Assembly: GCF_947495565.1 (NCBI RefSeq)
Contig: NZ_CANLZM010000008.1
Location: 153,284 to 217,283, forward strand
DNA: 64,000 nucleotides
Direction of reading: 5' to 3'
Origin: an uncultured Pontibacter sp.
GTDB taxonomy: Bacteria; Bacteroidota; Bacteroidia; Cytophagales; Hymenobacteraceae
A model generated the notes under the pieces. That model saw only the letters and a program-made list of their open reading frames with translations. It ran no database searches and was not told the origin of the DNA. Position numbers and translations under genes: made by a program. Positions 54,857 to 61,732 of this stretch are shown here, piece by piece. How positions within the stretch are numbered: the stretch's first letter is position 1; every line of letters begins with the position of its first letter.

Positions 54857-55984
54857 ATGAAAAGCTACATTTGCGCCATCGGCACGGCCAACCCTCCGCA
54901 CAAAATACCGCAGATGCAGGTAGCAGACTTTATGGCCGCCGCCATGCAGTTCGGCGAGCAGGACACCCGCAAGTTAAAGGCGCTATACCGGGTATCGGGC
55001 ATCGGGCAGCGCTACAGTGTGCTGGAAGACTACACCCGCCAAAACGGCAATTTCTCCTTTTACCCCAATACTCCTACACTGGAGCCATTCCCGACGGTGC
55101 AGCAGCGCATGGGCGAGTACCGCAAACACGCTGTAGATTTATCCGAAGAGGCCATCCGAAGCTGCCTGGAGCAAGCCGGACCTACACAGCTTAGCGACCT
55201 GACGCACCTGATAACGGTGAGTTGCACGGGCATGTATGCACCTGGTTTGGATATTGAGCTGGTGGAGCGGCTCAGTCTGTCTCCGAGCGTGCAGCGCACC
55301 TCCGTAAATTTTATGGGATGCTATGCCGCCTTTAACGCTATTAAACTGGCGGATGCCATTTGCAAGGCAGACCCGGAGGCGAAGGTGGTGCTGGTTTGCA
55401 CAGAGATCTGCACCATCCATTTCCAGAAAAATCCGGAGCAAGACCATTTGGTGTCGAATGCCTTGTTTGGTGATGGCGCGGCGGCAGTACTGATGCAGGG
55501 GCAACCCTGCCGGCAGGTGAGCCTGGAGCTGCAGTCGTTTCACTGCGATTTGGCACCGGCAGGAAAACGCGATATGGCCTGGCACATTGGCGATACCGGC
55601 TTCGAGATGACGCTCTCCTCCTACGTGCCCGACCTCATCAAGAAAGGTATAAAGCAACTGACGGAGCGGCTGCTGCAGGGGCTGAAAACCACGGCTTCAG
55701 AAATAAACCTATATGCCATACACCCTGGCGGGCGGCGCATTCTGGAAGTGATAGAGCAGGAACTTGGCATGACACGCCACGACAACCGCTTTGCTTACCA
55801 GGTGCTGCGCGACTTCGGCAACATGTCGTCGGCTACGGTGCTTTTTGTGCTGAAGGAGCTGATGCAGACGCTCACGCCACAGGAGCAGGACGAGCCGGTG
55901 CTGAGTTTTGCCTTTGGCCCCGGCCTTACCCTCGAATCGATGTTACTAAAAGTACACTATGCACATGCTGAGGCAACGGTCTAA
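54857..55984 (+). CDS. Type III polyketide synthase
   Basis: 375 residues from ATG 54857 (KSYICAIGTANPPHKIPQ); an upstream TTG would add 24 unlikely residues. The catalytic triad is Cys155 (VNFMGCYAAF), His289 (YAIHPGGRR) and Asn322 (DFGNMSSATV), with GDGAAAVLM and SFAFGPGLTLES. The enzyme extends an acyl-CoA with malonyl-CoA and cyclises it, giving resorcinols or pyrones. Its 3' end overlaps the methyltransferase start by 26 bases, so translation is coupled. The product is unknown. Confidence 0.93.
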   Translation: MKSYICAIGTANPPHKIPQMQVADFMAAAMQFGEQDTRKLKALYRVSGIGQRYSVLEDYTRQNGNFSFYPNTPTLEPFPTVQQRMGEYRKHAVDLSEEAIRSCLEQAGPTQLSDLTHLITVSCTGMYAPGLDIELVERLSLSPSVQRTSVNFMGCYAAFNAIKLADAICKADPEAKVVLVCTEICTIHFQKNPEQDHLVSNALFGDGAAAVLMQGQPCRQVSLELQSFHCDLAPAGKRDMAWHIGDTGFEMTLSSYVPDLIKKGIKQLTERLLQGLKTTASEINLYAIHPGGRRILEVIEQELGMTRHDNRFAYQVLRDFGNMSSATVLFVLKELMQTLTPQEQDEPVLSFAFGPGLTLESMLLKVHYAHAEATV

Positions 55985-56666
55985 CGAGCTGGAGCTACTG
56001 GATGACCTAACGCTGAGCGGTGAGGAGCTGCGGCGTAACCTCGATGAGCTGGAAGTGATTAACGACTGGCTTGGTGGGCACAAAGTGGTACTCAGCGCCC
56101 TCGACAAACTGGTGAAAAAGCATAAGCCGCAACGCCTGCGTATTGCCGATATTGGCTGCGGCGGCGGCGACACCCTGAAAAGTATAGCTCGCTGGGCGCG
56201 AAATAAAAGTATAAACGTGGAGTTGATTGGCGTGGATGCCAACGATTTTATGGTGCAGTACGCCCGCCGCCGCTGCAGCGATTTCCCGGAGGTGCAGGTA
56301 GAGCAGCACGATGTTTTCTCAGAAGAATTTGCCTTACAGAAGTATGATGTAGTGGTCTGCAGCCTCTTTTGCCACCACTTTACCGACTCGCAGCTGGCCC
56401 GCATGTTCAGGCAGCTGCACCAGCAGGCGCAGTTAGCTGTTATCATCAACGACCTGCACCGGCACTGGCTGGCCTATTATTCCATCAAGTATATTACGGC
56501 GGCTTTCTCCCGTTCACACCTTATCAAAAATGATGCGCCGCTATCGGTGTGGCGGGCTTTCCGGAGGCAGGAGCTGGAGCAACTGGTGCAGCAGGCAGGC
56601 ATCACGAAGTATGAACTTCGCTGGATGTGGGCTTTCAGGTGGCAACTGCTGCTGCACAAAGTATAG
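55959..56666 (+). CDS. Class I SAM-dependent methyltransferase
   Basis: A 235-residue Rossmann methyltransferase. The SAM-binding motif is RIADIGCGGGDTL (about 55-67), then ELIGVDANDFMVQYAR, EQHDVFSEEF and DVVVCSLFCHHFTD. It overlaps the polyketide synthase gene and probably O- or C-methylates its product. No membrane anchor is seen. Confidence 0.88.
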   Translation: MHMLRQRSNELELLDDLTLSGEELRRNLDELEVINDWLGGHKVVLSALDKLVKKHKPQRLRIADIGCGGGDTLKSIARWARNKSINVELIGVDANDFMVQYARRRCSDFPEVQVEQHDVFSEEFALQKYDVVVCSLFCHHFTDSQLARMFRQLHQQAQLAVIINDLHRHWLAYYSIKYITAAFSRSHLIKNDAPLSVWRAFRRQELEQLVQQAGITKYELRWMWAFRWQLLLHKV

Positions 56667-56703
56667 TTATACATTAATACTTGTATATTTAAAGAAAAAG
56701 CCG

Positions 56704-56874
56704 ATGAATAAATTTCTGTCTCTGCGCCTCCAATTATGGCTGATACTTGCCTATACATTGCTTATGCTTATCTTTTTCATCAAAAAGGAGGCGATGCCTA
56801 CGCTACCAGAGTTAATGATTCTTCTGTTTCCGCACTTTATGTATGTCATTCGGAATGCCACCGGCGAACATTGA
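56704..56874 (+). CDS. Tiny membrane protein
   Basis: 56 residues from ATG 56704 with one or two hydrophobic stretches (LWLILAYTLLMLIFFI and LPELMILLFPHFMYVI). Not recognised. It follows the methyltransferase by 37 bases and precedes another tiny membrane protein, so it may be the tail of the polyketide operon. Confidence 0.5.
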   Translation: MNKFLSLRLQLWLILAYTLLMLIFFIKKEAMPTLPELMILLFPHFMYVIRNATGEH

Positions 56875-56902
56875 CCTTAGCACCACACTCAAAAGCATAG
56901 TC

Positions 56903-57109
56903 ATGAGCAAAAAAACCATTAACTTCTGGATACTTTTCTCTGTTTCCGTTATCCTTTCCGCTATAGCCATCTCGCTCTTTTTCAAGGCGCTGAAGGTAAT
57001 CTTGATCGTTATTTTAACACTTGCGCTTGCTCCAATTATCTACTTTATGCTTCGCCTGATCTTCCCTGTTAAAAGAGATAAAGACGACAAACTGCGTAAG
57101 CGGGATTGA
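56903..57109 (+). CDS. Tiny two-span membrane protein
   Basis: 68 residues from ATG 56903 with two hydrophobic helices (about 7-27 and 30-54) and a basic C-terminal tail (KRDKDDKLRKRD). Not recognised. It begins 28 bases after the preceding small gene. Confidence 0.55.
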   Translation: MSKKTINFWILFSVSVILSAIAISLFFKALKVILIVILTLALAPIIYFMLRLIFPVKRDKDDKLRKRD

Positions 57110-57194
57110 TGGATTGGCAAGTAGTTGATTGTTGAGCAGTTGCTTGCTACACGGCGTGTTATAACACCCTCTTTCTAAATTTCTAAATTTCTAA

Positions 57195-58097
57195 CTAAAA
57201 CCACAGCTGCTGTGCCAGCCGGAAGGTATTGGCATGTGCCTCCACAATGTGCGCGATCTGTTTAGAATAGCCGCCTCCCATACTTACCGTTACCGGCAGG
57301 TTATTTTTGCGGCACAGCTCCAGCACGGCACGGTCGCGTGCTTTGCTGCCTTCCAGGGTCATGCCTAGTTTGCCGAGCTTATCTGTGGCCAGCACATCCA
57401 CCCCCGACTGGAAGAACACGAACTCCGGCTGCACCTCGTCAAAAAGACGCGGCAGGTGCTGGTGGAGCAGCTTTAAGTAGGCTTTGTCATCGGTACCCTC
57501 TTCCAAAGGCACATCCAAATCCGATTTCTCTTTGTGGAAAGGATAGTTGTGGCCGCAGTGCATGCTGAAGGTAAACACGCGTGGCTCATGCTCAAAAATC
57601 TGCGCTGTGCCGTTGCCCTGGTGCACATCCAGGTCCACCACCAGTACTTTGTTTATATTTTTATACTTGATAAGGTGATTGGCGGCAATGGCAATGTCGT
57701 TGAGCAGGCAGAAGCCTTCGCCACGGTTGGTGAAGGCATGGTGCGTGCCGCCGGCAATATTCATCCCGATGCCAAACTCTAGCGCAAACAGGCTGGCCTG
57801 TACCGTTCCGTTCATAATCACGATTTCGCGCTGCACCAACTGCTCCGACAGCGGAAAGCCCGTTTTCCGGATTTCAGAAGGCGTAAGCTGCAGGTTGTGC
57901 AGGCGGTGCCAGTAATCAGCGTCGTGGGTGTCTAGTATAAACCGCTCGGCCAATGGCTCCGGCGCAAACAAGTTTTCGTGTGTGATGGTGCCCTCGTACA
58001 GCAGCTGCTCGGGCAGCAGATCATACTTCGCCATCGGGAAACGGTGGCCTTCGGGCAAACTGTGGGCAAAAATCTCGGACCAGGCAATCTTTAACAT
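57195..58097 (-). CDS. Histone-deacetylase-family hydrolase (class IV-like)
   Basis: A 300-residue arginase-fold deacetylase. Active-site features: GGTHHAFTNRGEGFCLLND (tandem His and the acidic partner), zinc ligands in VVDLDVHQGNGTA and QSGVDVLATDKLG, and SMGGGYSK with the Tyr. It matches the HDAC11/AcuC-like bacterial group, acting on acetyl-lysine or acylpolyamines. Cytoplasmic and full length. A candidate replication origin lies immediately upstream. Confidence 0.92.
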   Translation of the reverse strand: MLKIAWSEIFAHSLPEGHRFPMAKYDLLPEQLLYEGTITHENLFAPEPLAERFILDTHDADYWHRLHNLQLTPSEIRKTGFPLSEQLVQREIVIMNGTVQASLFALEFGIGMNIAGGTHHAFTNRGEGFCLLNDIAIAANHLIKYKNINKVLVVDLDVHQGNGTAQIFEHEPRVFTFSMHCGHNYPFHKEKSDLDVPLEEGTDDKAYLKLLHQHLPRLFDEVQPEFVFFQSGVDVLATDKLGKLGMTLEGSKARDRAVLELCRKNNLPVTVSMGGGYSKQIAHIVEAHANTFRLAQQLWF

Positions 58098-58215
58098 AGC
58101 ACAAAACTAACAATAATAATGCTGGCAAGGTTTAGCAGAACAGGTATAAAAGCAGCTATACTTTACATAAAACCTAAAGCAATTTAGTACAATTAGCAAT
58201 AACTATATAGAAAGA

Positions 58216-58406
58216 CGTGGATAACTTATGCAACCAATTTAAATTTTGGTCGGCTGTGTGAATTTCAGTTGTTTTTACGCACATAATTGTGGATAACTAT
58301 GTTGATTACACAGGTTTATCCACCAATTCCTGTTGATTCCCTGTGAAGAAGTTCTAATTTTCCTAATAATCTAGTGAAAACAGCAGAAATGTAGAATATA
58401 TCCACA
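58216..58406. other. DnaA-box cluster, candidate replication origin
   Basis: In a 520-base AT-rich gap there are four DnaA-box-like 9-mers. One is exact, TGTGGATAA at 58288-58296. Three have one mismatch: CGTGGATAA 58216-58224, TTATCCACC 58316-58324 and ATATCCACA 58398-58406. Boxes 1 and 2 point one way, 3 and 4 the other. GTTGATTaCaCaG/GTTGATTccCtG near-repeats lie at about 58300 and 58332, and A/T-rich runs flank the cluster. Confidence 0.5.
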
Positions 58407-58617
58407 CCACCCATAAACGCCATTGAACTGATCAGCAGCTATAATATAATTTCTCATATTCACAGAAAAGCACAATTAATCACAGGCAAAGCTTACCAGG
58501 CCAAAACATCTACTTCACCCGCTTCTCTTCCTCTGCCACAGCATAACCTCAAAGCTAAAAGAAAGTATAAACCCCATATAAGCTCTTTTGAAGAGCGTGA
58601 GCTTTAAATCGAAAACT

Positions 58618-59238
58618 ATGAAAAAGATTTTATTCGCAGCATTTCTTATGGTTTGGGCAGTAAGTAGCTCTGCGCAGGACATCTCCAGCGATATTCAGCA
58701 GAACCATAACCTACTGAGCCGGTCGCCCAACTCGGGTATAGGTATAAAAGGCGGTGTTAATTTTGCCAGTGTGCACGGCAGCGACAAAGACAAGTTTGGC
58801 TCCACTAACAGCCACACATCCTTTCATGCGGGTGTTTTTGCCCAGTTTGGCTTTAATGATTTCTTCTCGCTGCAGCCGGAGCTATTGTACACGCGCAAAG
58901 GCTACGAGCGCCAGGATTCTGTTTTCAGGCTGGACTACCTGGAGGTGCCGGTGCTGGCGGTGTTTAACATCTCCGATAACTTTAGCGTGCATCTTGGCCC
59001 GCAAGTGGGCATCATGGTTTCGGGCAAGGTGGAGGACGAAGAGATTGACCTGGAACCGTACAACACGTTTGACTATGGCCTGTCGGCAGGTCTGGAAGGC
59101 AGCTTAGACCGATTTAGACTGGGAACGCGCTATGTGCATAGTTTCGGGGATTTGCGCAAAGAAAACAGCAGCGGCAACAGTATTGATGAGAATATTAAGA
59201 ACGGCGTCATTCAAGTATACCTCGGTATAAGTTTCTAA
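58618..59238 (+). CDS. PorT-family outer-membrane beta-barrel protein
   Basis: 206 residues from ATG 58618, chosen because a standard signal peptide follows (KKILFAAFLMVWAVSSSAQ). The barrel domain begins GIGIKGGVNFASVHG and has FSLQPELLYTRKGYE, YLEVPVLAVF and LGPQVGIMVSG, the usual pattern of the outer-membrane-barrel_2/PorT-like family. It ends in a Phe strand (VYLGISF). PorT itself supports type IX secretion; paralogues like this one have unknown roles. Confidence 0.85.
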   Translation: MKKILFAAFLMVWAVSSSAQDISSDIQQNHNLLSRSPNSGIGIKGGVNFASVHGSDKDKFGSTNSHTSFHAGVFAQFGFNDFFSLQPELLYTRKGYERQDSVFRLDYLEVPVLAVFNISDNFSVHLGPQVGIMVSGKVEDEEIDLEPYNTFDYGLSAGLEGSLDRFRLGTRYVHSFGDLRKENSSGNSIDENIKNGVIQVYLGISF

Positions 59239-59261
59239 CAAATTAACGCTGCCGTAAAAGT

Positions 59262-59294
59262 ATAAAAGAGCCGGCAACCGCGCGGCTCTTTTAT
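59262..59294 (+). terminator. Terminator after PorT-like gene
   Basis: ATAAAAGAGCCG (59262-59273) pairs with CGGCTCTTTTAT (59283-59294), with a 9-base loop. AAGTATA overlaps its left edge (59258). Confidence 0.82.
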
Positions 59295-59403
59295 CCTTTG
59301 GCGCCTTCTGCAAAGTATAAACTATATCGTTTTTGCGCCTGCAAGCGTACCACAAGGTTAAAATGCGCCTCGTTGGCAGCTTTTATCAACCCAAAGCAAC
59401 TTT

Positions 59404-60123
59404 ATGGGCAAAAACTTCCGATACCTGATCCTGCAGCTGGGCGTGCTACTTTTTATGGGCAGCGCCTGCGACACCACCGTGAAAACCGATGAGGCAAAGA
59501 TAGGTGATGCCGTGGTGAAGGAAGCGCGCGCGGTACCAACCGATACGTTTATCATAGACACTACCCGCAGCGAGATTACCTGGATCGGGGCAAAGATGAC
59601 AGGCCGCCACAACGGCATCATCGATGTAAAGCAAGGCGAGCTTTACATGACGAATGGGCTTGTAACCGGCGGCAACATAAGTATGAACATGGTAACGGTG
59701 CGCTCAGCAGACAAGACAATTGATGAAAAGGGCAACCAAAAACTGACCGAGCACCTGCGCTCCGCCGACTTTTTTGATACCGAGCGTTATCCTAATGCCT
59801 CATTTGAGCTTACCGGCATTGCTCCCTACGACAGTACCGCCGAACAGAGCAGCAACATCAGCCCCAAGTACAGCGAATTGCGCATTAAAAACCCGTCGCA
59901 CCGCATTACCGGCAACCTCACCATCCGCAGCCAGACTAAAAGCGTTTCGTTTCCGGCACGCGTAACGCTGGAGGATAGCCTGCTGCACGCTAAGGCCAAC
60001 TTTAACATAGACCGTACCCAATGGGGCCTTGTATACCGCTCCGACAACTCTTTAGGAGACAAAACCATCCGCCCGGAGGTAAACATTGGCCTGGACATAA
60101 CAGCTGTATCCCGAAAACCTTAG
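59404..60123 (+). CDS. YceI-family lipoprotein
   Basis: A 239-residue protein with a lipoprotein signal (LLFMGSACDTT, Cys at about residue 22) and a YceI lipid-binding beta-barrel domain. The domain runs from SEITWIGAKMTGRHNGIIDV through TEHLRSADFFDTERYPNASF to THWGLVYRSDN-type and GLDITAVS ends. YceI proteins bind isoprenoids in the periplasm. Being a lipoprotein is common in Bacteroidota members. Confidence 0.9.
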   Translation: MGKNFRYLILQLGVLLFMGSACDTTVKTDEAKIGDAVVKEARAVPTDTFIIDTTRSEITWIGAKMTGRHNGIIDVKQGELYMTNGLVTGGNISMNMVTVRSADKTIDEKGNQKLTEHLRSADFFDTERYPNASFELTGIAPYDSTAEQSSNISPKYSELRIKNPSHRITGNLTIRSQTKSVSFPARVTLEDSLLHAKANFNIDRTQWGLVYRSDNSLGDKTIRPEVNIGLDITAVSRKP

Positions 60124-60232
60124 CACTTAGCTATTTGCCCGCATCAGCCATGCGGCCACAGGCACAAAGCACAGCGCCAATATGCTAAAGCTGTTTTTTA
60201 TGCGTTCCTACTCATAAAGCCATTGTTTACCC

Positions 60233-60775
60233 ATGAGAAAATACCTTTACCTGCTCTCCCTGTTACTTCTTAGCCTCACAGCCAGCGCCCAAAGCCAAAG
60301 CCTGAGCCAGCTTAACCAGGAACAGGCGGGCATGCTGGAAACAGGTATGCTGATACTTGGCGGGTGGGCCATCCTGAACATTCTTTTCAGCAGCTTTAGG
60401 CTGACGAAGGCCACCCGCAGCCGGAAGTATTTTTACCAGATGAACGTTTACTGGAACATCGTAAACCTGATAATCGCCAGTATTGCGCTGTATGCCATTG
60501 TATCTAAAGATAATACTGCGCTTACCTTGGCTGAAAGCCTGCAGCTGCACGATACTTTTAAGAAGATTATATACCTGAACGTGGGCCTAGACTTTGGGTA
60601 CATTGTGCTGGGCGCTTACCTGAAAGAGCGCTCTCGCTCAGCAGTTAAAACTGAACAGCTGCAGGGCTGGGGCCAATCGGTTATACTACAGGGCACGTTC
60701 CTGCTCCTGCTGGACCTGGTGCTGGTGGTGTTGCTGGAGAAATACGCCGATCCGCTCTTCAGAATGGTGCAATAA
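60233..60775 (+). CDS. Four-span membrane protein (DUF6992-like)
   Basis: A 180-residue protein with a signal peptide (ending LTASAQ) and four hydrophobic helices (about 36-53, 72-90, 112-130 and 150-168). The signature LGGWAILNILFSS, YFYQMNVYWNIVNLIIA and LNVGLDFGYIVLGAYL fits the Bacteroidota family known as DUF6992. No function is known. Codon use is native. Confidence 0.75.
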   Translation: MRKYLYLLSLLLLSLTASAQSQSLSQLNQEQAGMLETGMLILGGWAILNILFSSFRLTKATRSRKYFYQMNVYWNIVNLIIASIALYAIVSKDNTALTLAESLQLHDTFKKIIYLNVGLDFGYIVLGAYLKERSRSAVKTEQLQGWGQSVILQGTFLLLLDLVLVVLLEKYADPLFRMVQ

Positions 60776-60847
60776 TAGCAGCAGCAAGTATAAACCCGTT
60801 AGGGAGTTGGGCTTTTCATAACCTGCAGCTAGAGCTTTTAAACGAAG

Positions 60848-60880
60848 CAAGCCACACTTTAAAGTATAAAGTGCGGCTTG
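60848..60880 (-). terminator. Terminator after PfpI-like gene
   Basis: CAAGCCACACTTT (60848-60860) pairs with AAAGTGCGGCTTG (60868-60880) around a 7-base loop. The one mismatch is a G-T wobble when read from the minus strand, so it probably serves the minus-strand gene. The heptamer AAGTATA spans the loop (60862-60868). Confidence 0.7.
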
Positions 60881-60911
60881 TTTTCAGGTATTAAGTATAA
60901 ATATAAACCGG

Positions 60912-61469
60912 TTAGCGGTCGTGCTTTCCTTCGGCAAATTCTTCTACCATCTTTCTGTTGAAGGCCGGTATATCGTCCGGGTTGCGGCTGGTAACAAGGC
61001 CATTGTCTACCACCACTTCCTGATCTACCCACTCGGCACCGGCATTTTTAAGGTCGGTTTGTAGGGTGTGGTAGCTCGTCATTTTCTTGCCTTTTACCTT
61101 GCCTGTTTCTATCAGCGTCCAGGGGGCGTGGCAGATTGCGGCAACGGGCTTACCGCTTTCCATAAACTTGTTTACAAAACTCACGGCTTCCTTGTTAGTG
61201 CGCAGCTTATCGGGGTTCATTACGCCGCCGGGTAGCAGCAGGCCGTTATAATCTTCTGCGTTTACTTCACTCAGCTTCTTATCAACCTTAAACTTGTCGC
61301 CCCAGTCGGTGTGGTTCCAGGCCTTGATTTCGTTGTTTTGGTTCGGCGAGATTATATGCGCTTCGGCCCCTTCGTCTTTCAGTGCCTGCAGCGGCTTGGT
61401 AAGCTCCACCTGTTCAAATCCTTCTTCTACTAGTATCGCTATTTTCTTTCCTTCTAATTTATTAGCCAT
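60912..61469 (-). CDS. DJ-1/PfpI-family protein
   Basis: A 185-residue protein of the PfpI/YhbO group. The nucleophile elbow is VAAICHAPWTLIE (Cys at about residue 104), with the Glu in EEGFEQVEL and His after the Cys. Members are described as glyoxalase III, deglycase or protease-like stress proteins. It is cytoplasmic and full length. Confidence 0.9.
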   Translation of the reverse strand: MANKLEGKKIAILVEEGFEQVELTKPLQALKDEGAEAHIISPNQNNEIKAWNHTDWGDKFKVDKKLSEVNAEDYNGLLLPGGVMNPDKLRTNKEAVSFVNKFMESGKPVAAICHAPWTLIETGKVKGKKMTSYHTLQTDLKNAGAEWVDQEVVVDNGLVTSRNPDDIPAFNRKMVEEFAEGKHDR

Positions 61470-61732
61470 TGTTAAGTTTGTTTGTATGGTTTAACATTTA
61501 CTTACCTAACTAACGCGCCAAGGCACTTTTTGTTAACTAATCACGGCCATACCTTAACCGGTTTCAGCTAGCCATACGCCAAGCAAATCTTTCTTTTCTG
61601 AATATTTCATAAAATATATTTTGATGTTTTGACATTCTCCAGTTATGTTTGTGCCACTATTTGTATTTAGTCTAAATAAAATCAGTGGTGATAGAGATAA
61701 ATTTCTAAAGCCGCCATAAACTCAACAGCTAT

